64,000 nt of DNA from Pseudoalteromonas sp. UG3-2 (GCF_037120705.1 NZ_JAWLJU010000002.1:1240001-1304000); one strand, 5' to 3'; shown: positions 15,280 through 23,908, counted from the first letter of the stretch. Program-made: numbers and translations. The notes: generated by a model not told the origin, from the sequence alone.

Positions 15280-17241
15280 CTATTCCAAGCTGTGCACCAC
15301 CTTTTGTAAATCAGCCAAGGTTACGGGTTTAAGTAATACTTTGTCTATTTGCACTTGCGCCAGCAAGTCTGGATCCGGATCAAATCCGCTAGCGATCACA
15401 ATGTGCTGCTCTGGATACTGAGCTTTAATCTCTGCGGCCAACGTCATTCCCGACTTATCTGGTAAGCCTATATCCAATAAAATAGAACTATAAGCTTGTC
15501 CCGAGTCGACACGTTGCCAGCATTGCGCCGCGTTCGCCACAGCCGTCACGTCCACTGCCAATGAGTCTAACAATATCTGCAGTAATTGCCGAGTGTCTTC
15601 ATCATCTTCCACGACCAGTATGCTCGGCTTTGAATTAGCATTGTTGCTTTTTTCTACAGCCCCCGAAGCCACTGTATGCTTAGTACCCATATAGCGCTGC
15701 ATACACCTACCAAGCTCCTCCACCACCACAGGTTTGCTTAACATATCATCAAAACCAAGCGCAATAAGCTCAGCCGCAGTGCCCTTTTGAGCGGCAGCCG
15801 TGAGAGCAATAATGGGAGTTTTTATCCCCAACTGACGCAATTGCACAATGGCTTCTCGGCCATCCATCTTCGGCATGTGTAAGTCCATCAGCACCATATC
15901 AAACTGATTCTCAGATGCACTAAGCATATCAACGGCCTCCTGACCGTCTCCCGCAACTTCGGCCGTGGCTCCCGTTTCACCAACTAAAGTGCGTAATAGC
16001 ATTTGAATTTCAGCAATATCCTCAACTATCAACACTCTGCCATTTAATTGCTTGGGGAGCTCAGCGTCATTACTACTATGTGCTTCGTTTAAGTCGAGCT
16101 CAACCATCTGACTGTCAGGGGGGGTTGAAGCCACAACCGAAAAAGTAAACTCACTGCCCTCACCTAGCTCTGATTCAACACTGAGCTCTCCGCCCATTAA
16201 ATTAATCAAAGCGGCGCTAATCGCCAAGCCCAACCCTGCTCCCTCATCGGTGCGAGTGGTCACATGCTGCACTTGCTCGAACGGCTTGAAGATACGCTGA
16301 CGCTTTTCTTCTGGGATACCAATGCCAGAGTCAATGACGGTAAACACCAAACGTTGTTGAGAGTCCAATGCTAGAGTTACTTTTACAAAACCAGAAGCGG
16401 TAAATTTGATGGCGTTGTAGGTTATGTTAATAAGTACTTGTTTAAGTCGTGTCTTATCTAGGATGACATTATTGGGCAGCGGAGTTAGGGCAACGATACT
16501 GAACTGCAAGCCTTTTTTAGCTGCCGCCATTTTAAACAGGCTGTACAAGTCGCTCATTAGCTGACTGAGTGATACTTGCTGTTCATTTAGCTGCAAACGG
16601 TTTTCACTGATTTTAGATAAATCCAAGACATCATTTAGCAAGTTCAGTAAGTGCTCGCCGTTACTGTTAATTATGGATAGCTCAGGCTTGATGGTTTCGA
16701 GTTCTTCGCGAGACAGCAATAAGTTGGTGTAACCGAGAATGGATGTTAGAGGCGTGCGTAACTCATGACTTAAGTGGGCTAAAAAGCGATCTTTGGCGCG
16801 ACTATCAGCCTCTACTCGTAAACGCTCAATACGCTCTCGCTCTAACGCTTTGCGTTCCAACGCATAGCGGATTGAACGAATAAACCGAGCACTGCTGATT
16901 TCTGACTTCAGTACAAAATCCTCAGCACCAGCTTTTAGAGCCTGATTATCAAGCACTTCATCTGACTGCCCGGTCAACATGATTATAGGTGTATTAACTT
17001 GTCGTGCTCGCGCTTCTTTTAACACATTTAGGCCTGTTTCAGGCCCTAACTGATAGTCCAACAAACACAAGTCGAAGGTATTGCTCTCAAGTGCTTCGAG
17101 TGCTTGAGCGTATTGCGACTGCCAGGTTAAGTTAAATTTAAAACCGTCGATGGACTGCAGGTAATCTAGTGTCAGTATGTAATCGTCTTCGTCATCCTCA
17201 ATAAGCAAGACGTTTACTTCACTCGCCATCTCTTCTGTCAT
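15280..17241 (-). CDS. hybrid sensor kinase REC-HisKA-HATPase-REC-REC
   Basis: 653-residue soluble signalling protein. An N-terminal receiver with phospho-acceptor Asp62 (CLLDYQLGP) precedes a short coiled coil and a HisKA domain with His159 (AHLSHELRTPLTSILGY). An ATPase domain follows (N box NITYNAIKF, DSGIGIP, GAGLGLA), then two C-terminal receivers, starting near 403 (LMDLHMPKMDG) and 533 (LLDIGLPDKSG). It has no membrane segment, so its input is probably phosphate on the first receiver. The start is the second of two adjacent ATG codons, with GGAG 6 nt before it. It is the last gene of the five-gene phosphorelay operon. The three receivers may act as input, output or phosphate sink. Confidence 0.92.
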   Translation of the reverse strand: MTEEMASEVNVLLIEDDEDDYILTLDYLQSIDGFKFNLTWQSQYAQALEALESNTFDLCLLDYQLGPETGLNVLKEARARQVNTPIIMLTGQSDEVLDNQALKAGAEDFVLKSEISSARFIRSIRYALERKALERERIERLRVEADSRAKDRFLAHLSHELRTPLTSILGYTNLLLSREELETIKPELSIINSNGEHLLNLLNDVLDLSKISENRLQLNEQQVSLSQLMSDLYSLFKMAAAKKGLQFSIVALTPLPNNVILDKTRLKQVLINITYNAIKFTASGFVKVTLALDSQQRLVFTVIDSGIGIPEEKRQRIFKPFEQVQHVTTRTDEGAGLGLAISAALINLMGGELSVESELGEGSEFTFSVVASTPPDSQMVELDLNEAHSSNDAELPKQLNGRVLIVEDIAEIQMLLRTLVGETGATAEVAGDGQEAVDMLSASENQFDMVLMDLHMPKMDGREAIVQLRQLGIKTPIIALTAAAQKGTAAELIALGFDDMLSKPVVVEELGRCMQRYMGTKHTVASGAVEKSNNANSKPSILVVEDDEDTRQLLQILLDSLAVDVTAVANAAQCWQRVDSGQAYSSILLDIGLPDKSGMTLAAEIKAQYPEQHIVIASGFDPDPDLLAQVQIDKVLLKPVTLADLQKVVHSLE

Positions 17242-17265
17242 CATTTACTCCAAACGCACTGGCGT

Positions 17266-17715
17266 TTATTGTGGTAACTCAACTATTTCTATCCAGTACT
17301 TGCCTAAATTTTTCATCAGCTCCACTAAACCATCAAAATCTACCGGTTTTGTTATATAAGACGCGGCACCGAGATCGTACCCTTTGAGCTTGTCTTCTTC
17401 CTCTTTGGACGTAGTCAAAATAACCACGGGAATGGCACGCAGGCTGGCGTCTTTTTTTAGCTCCTGAAGTGCTTCTCTACCATCCATTCTTGGCATATTT
17501 AAGTCCAATAAGATCAGGTTAGGCCGAGGGTATTGCTGCTTATCGGCAAACTGACCTTCATTACGAAGATACTCTAATAACTCCACTCCATCCTTTACAA
17601 AGCGAAAAGTATTTAATACTCGGCTTTCTTCCATGGCATCTTGCGCCAGTAAACGGTCGTCTTCATCGTCATCCGCCATTAAAATTTGTATCGGCTGTGC
17701 TTGTTTATAATTCAT
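17266..17715 (-). CDS. single-domain response regulator (Rcp1-like)
   Basis: 149 residues, a lone receiver domain with acidic pocket DDDEDD, phospho-acceptor Asp71 (LILLDLNMPRMDG), VILTTS and the lysine in YITKPVD. The longer loop before the aspartate and the C-terminal helix resemble the Rcp1/phytochrome-partner regulators usually paired with kinases of the SHDLQEPLRKI type, which is the type encoded just upstream. It has no output domain, so it probably passes phosphate onward or acts by protein contact. Its start overlaps the end of the kinase gene by 11 nt, showing translational coupling. Confidence 0.9.
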   Translation of the reverse strand: MNYKQAQPIQILMADDDEDDRLLAQDAMEESRVLNTFRFVKDGVELLEYLRNEGQFADKQQYPRPNLILLDLNMPRMDGREALQELKKDASLRAIPVVILTTSKEEEDKLKGYDLGAASYITKPVDFDGLVELMKNLGKYWIEIVELPQ

Positions 17716-19189
17716 TTTTTATATCCTTAATTATCTCAGTGGGTTGTTCAGGTAAGACAAAAGTAAAGGTGGCTCCTTTGCCCTTTTCGCTGTGCGCCGA
17801 TATAGTGCCGCTGTGACGCTCAACAATTCGCCTACACACGCTTAACCCAATACCAGTGCCGGCGTATTGGTTACGATTATGAAGCCGTTGAAATGGCGAG
17901 AAAATCTTTTCTGCGTATTCGTCATCAAACCCAACCCCATTGTCTTTAATCGTAAATTCATAGGCCTGTTGACCCACTAGTTTTGTTTCCACAACCCTAA
18001 CATCTATAATTGGCTGGCGCTCTGGCACACGAAATTTAATGGCATTGGACAATAAGTTGAGAAACAGCTGATGAATTTGGCTGGCATCACAATGAATGGT
18101 CGGTAAGCTGCTATGGTTCACTTGAGCATTGCTATCAAGCAAGGCCATTTCCAAATCATCCAAAACATACTGCAGCAATTTGTTTAAGTCTTGTGGTTCG
18201 AAAGGTTTTGCTCGGGTGGTTATCCGCGACAGCTCTAGCAAGTCGGTGATAAGCGTAGACATGCGCGTAGCGGCAGCCGTCATGCGCGCCAAGTAATCTC
18301 GGCCTTTATCATCCAACTGAACCGCATAATTTTTTTCTATGCGGTCACCAAACGCGCGTATTTTTCTCAGTGGCTCTTGTAAGTCGTGGGAAGCGACAAA
18401 GGCAAAATCTTCCAACTCTCTGTTACTGCGGTTAAGCTCATCAGCATAGTGTTCCAGTGCTTCAGTGCGCGCCTTAACTTTCTCTTCCAATTGGCTGTTG
18501 GCCGACTCCAATGCCTGCTTGGCTTTGTTGGTGTTTCTTAAGTTCACCACCAACAGCATTAAAATGGCTGATATCATCGCGGCACCCAGCAGGGTAAATA
18601 CCACTATATTTTGTTTAGCTTCGGCTTTTACGCGTTTTAACTGATTAAGCTGTACCGTACGGATGTCCAGCTCCACCGCCATAATCTCATTAAACCATTG
18701 CCGCAATTCACCGCCAGAATCTTTGGTCAGTGCCAGTTGTTGCGTCTGCTGCCACTGCTCGGTATTGCGAACTTTTTTAACTGACAGCTGCAATGCTTGA
18801 AAGCGTGATTTGACCCCTTTGACATAGCGGTCAATTTTACTTTGCTGCTGTTCGCTTTCAGAACGACGCTGTTGGACTTCAACAGTGCGTAAAGATAGCG
18901 TATCCAAAGCATGCTGAAATGGGGTCAGATCGCTTTCTTGCTGGGAAATAATATAGGCACGTTGGCTTGACTCGGCATTCAGCATAGCAATGTGTAACCT
19001 ATCTAGCGCCATCATCACTTCGCTGGTATTGCGAATGCTCGCTTGCACCTGGTTAAGCTCTTTGACGTTATTAAACCCAATCATGGCATTGCCCGCGACC
19101 ATAGCGACACACACCACCACCGCGAACCAAATAAAACTGAGTTTACCACCTACTTTCATAAACGAACTCATGATGTTGTCACTGTTCAC
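17705..19189 (-). CDS. membrane sensor histidine kinase with a CHASE3-like domain
   Basis: 494 residues. One membrane helix (about 17-38), a helical periplasmic domain of CHASE3 type (about 42-190, with LDRLHIAMLNAESSQRAYI), a second helix (about 195-216), a coiled coil, then a HisKA domain with His268 (FVASHDLQEPLRKI) and an ATPase domain (LLSNAIKFR, KDNGVGFD, GTGIGLS). This is the only membrane sensor of the operon and so the likely entry point of the signal. The GTG at 19189 overlaps the previous stop as GTGA and has AAGGA 8 nt upstream, so it is preferred to the ATG six codons later. The CHASE3 ligand is unknown. Confidence 0.92.
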   Translation of the reverse strand: MNSDNIMSSFMKVGGKLSFIWFAVVVCVAMVAGNAMIGFNNVKELNQVQASIRNTSEVMMALDRLHIAMLNAESSQRAYIISQQESDLTPFQHALDTLSLRTVEVQQRRSESEQQQSKIDRYVKGVKSRFQALQLSVKKVRNTEQWQQTQQLALTKDSGGELRQWFNEIMAVELDIRTVQLNQLKRVKAEAKQNIVVFTLLGAAMISAILMLLVVNLRNTNKAKQALESANSQLEEKVKARTEALEHYADELNRSNRELEDFAFVASHDLQEPLRKIRAFGDRIEKNYAVQLDDKGRDYLARMTAAATRMSTLITDLLELSRITTRAKPFEPQDLNKLLQYVLDDLEMALLDSNAQVNHSSLPTIHCDASQIHQLFLNLLSNAIKFRVPERQPIIDVRVVETKLVGQQAYEFTIKDNGVGFDDEYAEKIFSPFQRLHNRNQYAGTGIGLSVCRRIVERHSGTISAHSEKGKGATFTFVLPEQPTEIIKDIKNEL

Positions 19190-19401
19190 TCATTTTTTCC
19201 TTGCTCCAGGATAGCTTGTAGTAAACCACTACAATTTTTGCTCGCAGCAATAATTTTGTCTGCTGCTTCTTGAACTTTGGCGCTGGAAGCAGGTTCCGTT
19301 GCCATCAACTTTACCAGCTCAGCCTGCATCGAAATTTGATTTAACGGCTTTCTGGCATCATGTATTAAGTGCTCTAGCTCACTGCGTTGCTCGTTACTCA
19401 T
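19186..19401 (-). CDS. stand-alone HisKA-like (DHp) protein without an ATPase domain
   Basis: 71 residues: two helices joined by a short loop. The first contains an H box, HLIHDARKPLNQISMQAEL, with His14 where a HisKA domain carries the phospho-histidine. The second, KVQEAADKIIAASKNCSGLLQAIL, resembles the second helix of a HisKA domain. There is no catalytic ATPase domain, so it could only receive phosphate from another protein or bind to a receiver or kinase. GAGGAG precedes the ATG. It lies between the sigma-54 activator gene (15-nt gap) and the sensor kinase gene (4-nt overlap). A role as phosphotransfer protein or as inhibitor of kinase dimers is inference. Confidence 0.8.
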   Translation of the reverse strand: MSNEQRSELEHLIHDARKPLNQISMQAELVKLMATEPASSAKVQEAADKIIAASKNCSGLLQAILEQGKNE

Positions 19402-19416
19402 TCGGTCTCCTCAAGG

Positions 19417-20799
19417 CTAGGTTTGGGCTTCTCCTTCGTAGGCATTAAGACGGTTATATAAGGTTTTAGTACTGATCCCAAGCATGCGGGCAGCCAGTGT
19501 TTTATTTCCTTCAACCGAGTCCAGCGTTTGGTAAATTAACGCTTTTTCTACTTCTTCAATGGTTTTACCCGGAGTGACATCCGGCATAGCAACCTGCCGG
19601 TTACCGTGACTATGTTCTGCACCACTTTGCTGTGGTTCACTGTGTTGTGACTGTTTAGCCTTGGCAAAAGGCGATGCAAACTCTTGATCAAAAACCAAGG
19701 TGTTACACTCTAAGTCTGCCATAATGTAAGCTTTATGAATGGTGTGTTTCAACTCGCGAACGTTGCCAGGCCAGTCATAGCTCTCTAAGCGTCTTAAATC
19801 GTCCGCTTTAATCGTGTACTGCGTATTGCCTTTGCGATTTAACTGCTCCACAAAATGTTCTGCCAGCAGCGCTATGTCTTCTTTTCGCTGCCGTAATGGT
19901 GGAATGTGAATAGGGAAAACGGCTAAGCGAAAGTATATATCTTCTCGCAAAATAGCATTCTGAGCGATGTCTTCAACGCTGCGATTGCTAGCAGAAATAA
20001 CACGGCAATTAACCGCTGTGGCTTGACTGCCACCAACTTTAGTCACTTGCTGCGTCTCTAATACTCTTAATAGGTTTGGCTGCTGCTCCAAAGGCATCTC
20101 AGTCACCTCATCAAGAAATAAGGTTCCGCCATTTGCTCGCTCAAACACCCCTAGCTTTTGTGCCTGTGCCCCCGTAAAGGCGCCCTTTTCATGACCAAAT
20201 AGCTCACTGGCAATCAAATCTTTTGGGATCGCGCCACAGTTAACACTTACTAACTCACCATTGAGGTTGCTGGCACGATGAATGGCCTCAGCAAACATTT
20301 CTTTGCCCACGCCACTTTCGCCCAGCAGCATCACGTTGGCATCGGTTTTGGCTACTCTTTCTATCATCTCATAAAGCTGGTGCATCTTTGCAGATTCACC
20401 CAACAACGTACCAAAGTGCGCTGTTGCTGGTGCTTTGCGTGTGGCTTTTTGCTGCGGTGACAAAGCCGCTTTTATATCTTGGGCATCAATCGGTTTGGTT
20501 AGGTGAGTGAGACCATCATGGCAAAGCTCAGCGATGGCCGACTTGACCGCGGGGTGCCCCGTTACCATCGTAATTGGCGTGTTATTCCCTGCTGTGCGAA
20601 TTTCATCAACTAAATGTAAGCCGCTGCCATCGGGAAGCATAAAGTCCAAAAAAATATGCACAAACTGTTGCTCTGTTAACCACTGCCGTGCGGCGGCTAA
20701 ATCATTAGCAATGCAAGCATCATAACCAAGAAATTCTATAATGCGACTCGCCAGCTCGGCAAATTCATGGTCGTCATCAACTAATAGAATGCTGTTCAA
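19417..20799 (-). CDS. sigma-54 dependent response regulator (NtrC family)
   Basis: 460-residue enhancer-binding activator: receiver domain with Asp52 (FLDFMLPDGSG); AAA+ domain with Walker A GESGVGKE, the sigma-54 contact loop GAFTGA, Walker B GGTLFLDEV and the R-finger region LREDIYFRL; a histidine/glutamine-rich linker; and a C-terminal Fis-type helix-turn-helix (NKTLAARMLGISTKTLYNRL). All parts for activating sigma-54 polymerase are present. The gene appears to start with TTG (GAGGG 6 nt upstream); no in-frame ATG fits. It is the first gene of the phosphorelay operon. Proposed targets are the four sigma-54 type promoters at 8.7-14.2 kb. No other sigma-54 activator was seen in the window. 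Confidence 0.94.
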   Translation of the reverse strand: MNSILLVDDDHEFAELASRIIEFLGYDACIANDLAAARQWLTEQQFVHIFLDFMLPDGSGLHLVDEIRTAGNNTPITMVTGHPAVKSAIAELCHDGLTHLTKPIDAQDIKAALSPQQKATRKAPATAHFGTLLGESAKMHQLYEMIERVAKTDANVMLLGESGVGKEMFAEAIHRASNLNGELVSVNCGAIPKDLIASELFGHEKGAFTGAQAQKLGVFERANGGTLFLDEVTEMPLEQQPNLLRVLETQQVTKVGGSQATAVNCRVISASNRSVEDIAQNAILREDIYFRLAVFPIHIPPLRQRKEDIALLAEHFVEQLNRKGNTQYTIKADDLRRLESYDWPGNVRELKHTIHKAYIMADLECNTLVFDQEFASPFAKAKQSQHSEPQQSGAEHSHGNRQVAMPDVTPGKTIEEVEKALIYQTLDSVEGNKTLAARMLGISTKTLYNRLNAYEGEAQT

Positions 20800-20878
20800 C
20801 TGTGTCCCTCTCTTTATTGTATTTGCAACCAGGCAACTAAACGTCCCCTTACTTCACCTGTATCCAGTCACTGACTGG

Positions 20879-22489
20879 CTAAGCCGGTACCAGCACTTTC
20901 AATGCATGCATTTGATTACAGATTTCAATGCTTTTAGCGCTCATGACCTCACCATCAAGGGCAAAGTGTTGCTGCTGCTTAAACGTTAGCTTTAATTGCT
21001 GACATTGATGAGTGACTACTTTATCAGATTTTATCATCCCTTTGGGTAAGATAAGCTCAGTAACGGATAGGCTTTGATTGTTTTCAGCATCATAGGGCAA
21101 AATAGTAATGTCTAATTTACCGTCATCATAAATAGGTTCGCCTTCTCCTTGTGCTAATAAAGTGGTTTTAGGAGCTGCATTGGCAACCACCAGGCTGACG
21201 CATTCAACAGTGTCAATGGCTTCGCCATCAAGTTCGACATCCACTTGCAGTGGTTTGTTTTCACTTACGGCCTGCCATAAGCCACGTAAATAGGCTAACT
21301 GCCCAGAGCTGTTCTTTTCTTCGCGATCTGCGTGCTCAATCATTTCATGACCAAAACCAACGGCCATCACCAGTAAGGCGGTTTGGCCATTGCAGTCCAT
21401 AATATCAATGGACTTACTTTTACCTGCTAAAATGGCTTCACATGCACGCTCTACAGGCTCTACCTTTGACATCGGTCCAAGCAATACCGTGGCTAACGAG
21501 TTGGCGGTACCTAATGGTAAAATACCAAACAAGACGGCTTGCTCATTGATGCCATGGGCGACATCGGCCAAGGTGCCATCGCCACCACCAGCAATCACGA
21601 CTTTTGCTTGATGCTGCGCTAACTTTTCTTTTGCGAGTGCCGCAACATCGGTATCGGCTTCAGTAAAATAAATATGCAACTTATACCGCTCGCTGAGAAT
21701 ACCAATAATTTCATTTTCGTGTTGTGCCCATTTACCGCCACCCGCCACAGGATTGATGACTAACACCGCGTCATCAGCATGGGTAAAGTTTTCGCTTTGA
21801 TGTAATTTCGTTAACCCTTTTAACTGCTGCTTATTTAATCTGGCTGTTTCGCGACGGTTTTGAATTTTCTCCAGCGCTTGGCGAACGTTATACTCAGGGT
21901 GAGTAGCCAATAAGTAGGCCGTGCAAAAGAACACCGAGCGACCACGCCCTAAAGCACAGTGCACCACAACTTTACGCCCTAGTTCATGCTGCGCCGCAAT
22001 CCACGCCATGCCATGGGCTAGCTGCTCTGGGGTTGGTGTTTGGTGATCCAAGACTGGGATATTGAGATAATGCAGCTGCTGTTGCTCTGCTGACCAGTTC
22101 AGACCATCAAATTCGGCGGTGACATCCAAAATAGCCTCAATGCCTTCCGCCTTTAACATATCAACATCACTTGGGAACAAGCGGCAAGCAACAAATAAGT
22201 CTTCCGTAAGCGGTTGAAATGCATCCACTACATCACGGCCTCGTTCAATGGCATTATACAAATGCGACCCGCCTAAGTAGGGCCAAAACAACCAGGTGCT
22301 ATACCAAGGGATTTTCCCCGTGCCATGTTTTCTAAAAATGCCCGGATTGTTTGTTGCGTAAGCAAAAGTGACCAGCCCCAATGACAGGGTAAACCAAGCG
22401 AGAGGCAGCATTAACCACGAGCCAATACTGTAAAAGGTTAACACCGCCAATAAAACCGTGGCGAGTAGATAGTACTTGAGCATTTTCAT
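20879..22489 (-). CDS. fusion of a dual-specificity phosphatase and a diacylglycerol/lipid kinase
   Basis: 536 residues. N-terminal membrane helices (about 5-45) are followed by a cysteine phosphatase domain with the complete signature HCALGRGRS (Cys178, Arg184) and an upstream acid loop region (VLDHQTPTP). A lipid-kinase domain from about residue 240 then shows NPVAGGGK and GGGDGT (301-306), PLGTANSLA, and a C-terminal ALDGE. This joins a tyrosine/lipid phosphatase to a YegS/DgkB-like kinase at the membrane, suggesting opposing or sequential work on phospholipids. AAGGATC precedes the first ATG. It is transcribed in the same direction as the phosphorelay operon but with a 79-nt gap; it may be separate. 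Confidence 0.88.
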   Translation of the reverse strand: MKMLKYYLLATVLLAVLTFYSIGSWLMLPLAWFTLSLGLVTFAYATNNPGIFRKHGTGKIPWYSTWLFWPYLGGSHLYNAIERGRDVVDAFQPLTEDLFVACRLFPSDVDMLKAEGIEAILDVTAEFDGLNWSAEQQQLHYLNIPVLDHQTPTPEQLAHGMAWIAAQHELGRKVVVHCALGRGRSVFFCTAYLLATHPEYNVRQALEKIQNRRETARLNKQQLKGLTKLHQSENFTHADDAVLVINPVAGGGKWAQHENEIIGILSERYKLHIYFTEADTDVAALAKEKLAQHQAKVVIAGGGDGTLADVAHGINEQAVLFGILPLGTANSLATVLLGPMSKVEPVERACEAILAGKSKSIDIMDCNGQTALLVMAVGFGHEMIEHADREEKNSSGQLAYLRGLWQAVSENKPLQVDVELDGEAIDTVECVSLVVANAAPKTTLLAQGEGEPIYDDGKLDITILPYDAENNQSLSVTELILPKGMIKSDKVVTHQCQQLKLTFKQQQHFALDGEVMSAKSIEICNQMHALKVLVPA

Positions 22490-22852
22490 TTGCTGATCCT
22501 TAAATTTTTTTTGCAGTCTATTGCTGTAACGCGCGCTATAAAAATAGCGCGGTATGACTAAGCTTGCAGATCGATCAGTATAGACATGGGTTGCTTAATC
22601 TCTGCTGACAAGAGTAATAGTTCTTTTATTTTCAGTAATCTAGTATAAACAAACTTGCTCTGCTTACAACTATAGCCGAAACCAATAAAGGTGTCGCTAC
22701 ACAGTTATGCAGAAGCATATACATATTTATTCAGCCACCATTAATCCATAAATTTTTCTAATGTCAAAATCATAATTTTTATTGCTTGAATATGGCCTAA
22801 TTAAACACCATAATGCCGATTCTTTCAGCACATTTGGAGAACCAAACAGACA
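22490..22852. other. 363-bp divergent intergenic region
   Basis: No gene seen. A perfect hairpin CGCGCTAT-AAAA-ATAGCGCG (22532-22551) lies in the leader of the fusion gene. A sigma-70 type promoter TTGAAT (22786-22791), 17 nt, CATAAT (22809-22814) faces the small membrane-protein gene at 22853. Confidence 0.55.
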
Positions 22853-23092
22853 ATGACAAACGAGCTCGACTGGCTACTTAACTTAGTACTATTAGCTTTG
22901 GGTTTTGGCGCCTTTTTTATTAATCATAAAATGCTTCTAAGAGGGGCAGCTGTGTGCGCATGTAGCGTACTTTTTATCTCGTTTAGTCTCGATCTGATGA
23001 ATACTAGTGTTATTTCAAATTTAAGCTTAATTTTAATTAATACATTTTATCTATTTAAAGTGTATACCTTTGGCCATTTGGAAGTTCACTAG
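22853..23092 (+). CDS. small membrane protein of unknown function
   Basis: 79 residues, almost entirely hydrophobic, with about three membrane helices (LDWLLNLVLLALGFGAFFI, LRGAAVCACSVLFISFSLDL, VISNLSLILINTFYLFKVY). Not recognised with confidence; the pattern of helices separated by short polar turns is faintly like the YgjV family, but this is only an impression. A sigma-70 type promoter lies about 40-65 nt upstream. The ribosome site GGAG is rather far (14 nt) from the ATG. It stands alone between the fusion gene and smrA. Confidence 0.6.
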   Translation: MTNELDWLLNLVLLALGFGAFFINHKMLLRGAAVCACSVLFISFSLDLMNTSVISNLSLILINTFYLFKVYTFGHLEVH

Positions 23093-23162
23093 GCAATAGT
23101 TTCTTTATCCAAATCCTTACGCTAAAATCATGGTCATCATTGCTTGTGAGTGGAGAAGCAGT

Positions 23163-23744
23163 ATGGCCATGACCGACGAAGAGTTATTTTTAGCCTCAAT
23201 GGGCGACGTTACCCCCCTAGCCCAAGACAGCAAAGCAGAACTGCAAAGAAAAAAAACCGAGCCTACGCTCGCACAGTTGGCCAAGCGCCAAGCCGCTGAG
23301 CAAGAGCTGGAATTCGATGCCAATTACCTATCAACCGAATACGTTGAGCTACTCGACCCATATGACTTGCTGTCTTTTAAGAAAAGTGGCGTGCAAGAGG
23401 GAGTATTCAAAAACCTACGGCTTGGTAAATATCAAATTGACGCCACCTTAGACCTACATGGCAAACCCTTTTTAGAGGCACGCAAGGCGTTGTTCGACTT
23501 TATTGTAGACTGCCACAGTCGCAGTATTCGGGTATTGCTGCTGCGCCATGGTATTGGACTAAAGAGCAAGCCCTTTCCTGCGGTACTAAAAAGCTATAGC
23601 AACAAGTGGCTGCAGGAAATGCCCCAAGTACTGGCTTTTCATTCAGCACTGAGTTGTCACGGTGGTAGTGGCTCTACCTATGTATTATTAAGAAAAAGCG
23701 AAGAAAAGAAACATGAAAACCGCGAGCGCCATGCCAAGCGCTGA
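23163..23744 (+). CDS. smrA: Smr-domain DNA endonuclease SmrA
   Basis: 193 residues with a C-terminal Smr domain: LDLHGKPFLEARKALFDFI, LLLRHGIGLKSKP and HGGSGSTYVLLRK, ending in ENRERHAKR, the same tail as E. coli SmrA (YdaL). In the family the histidine/glycine motifs (LDLHG, HGxG) form the nuclease site; SmrA has DNA-nicking activity. The N-terminal DEELFLASMGDVTPL is also conserved in SmrA. The ATG at 23163 is chosen because GGAGA lies before it; the longer frame from 23130 has no family match. Single gene, closed by a hairpin at 23753-23775. Confidence 0.92.
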   Translation: MAMTDEELFLASMGDVTPLAQDSKAELQRKKTEPTLAQLAKRQAAEQELEFDANYLSTEYVELLDPYDLLSFKKSGVQEGVFKNLRLGKYQIDATLDLHGKPFLEARKALFDFIVDCHSRSIRVLLLRHGIGLKSKPFPAVLKSYSNKWLQEMPQVLAFHSALSCHGGSGSTYVLLRKSEEKKHENRERHAKR

Positions 23745-23752
23745 AAACAATA

Positions 23753-23775
23753 AAGCCAAACTTATTGTTTGGCTT
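23753..23775. terminator. hairpin terminator shared by smrA and the convergent small gene
   Basis: AAGCCAAAC / GTTTGGCTT with a TTATT loop. Both flanks are A/T-rich, and the minus-strand side runs into a T-rich tract. The right arm overlaps the stop codon of the small gene. Confidence 0.65.
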
Positions 23776-23908
23776 ATTGCGTATTTACAATTTCTGTCGA
23801 CCCCTGAGTTGTTGCTGCATTAGCTTGGTTAAACCACGCAGACACTCCCAAAACAATAACCGAAACGACAACGAGAGATAGTTTAGCGCCACCTTGATTA
23901 TGCTTCAT
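23774..23908 (-). CDS. probable 44-residue exported or membrane peptide
   Basis: Reading ATG to TAA on the minus strand gives MKHNQGGAKLSLVVVSVIVL, then GVSAWFNQANAATTQGSTEIVNTQ. It has a basic start, one strongly hydrophobic helix, an A-x-A type site (ANA) and a short polar tail: the layout of a signal peptide or single-pass membrane peptide. AAGG lies 8 nt before the ATG and a terminator hairpin overlaps the stop, which supports a real gene. No known family recognised. It is too short for codon statistics, so it remains a candidate. Confidence 0.55.
   Translation of the reverse strand: MKHNQGGAKLSLVVVSVIVLGVSAWFNQANAATTQGSTEIVNTQ

Noticed and set aside
20833..20846. GG-N10-GC on the minus strand upstream of the sigma-54 activator gene
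   Set aside because: The -24 part lacks TGGC and reads GGGGACG; it is too weak to claim autoregulation.
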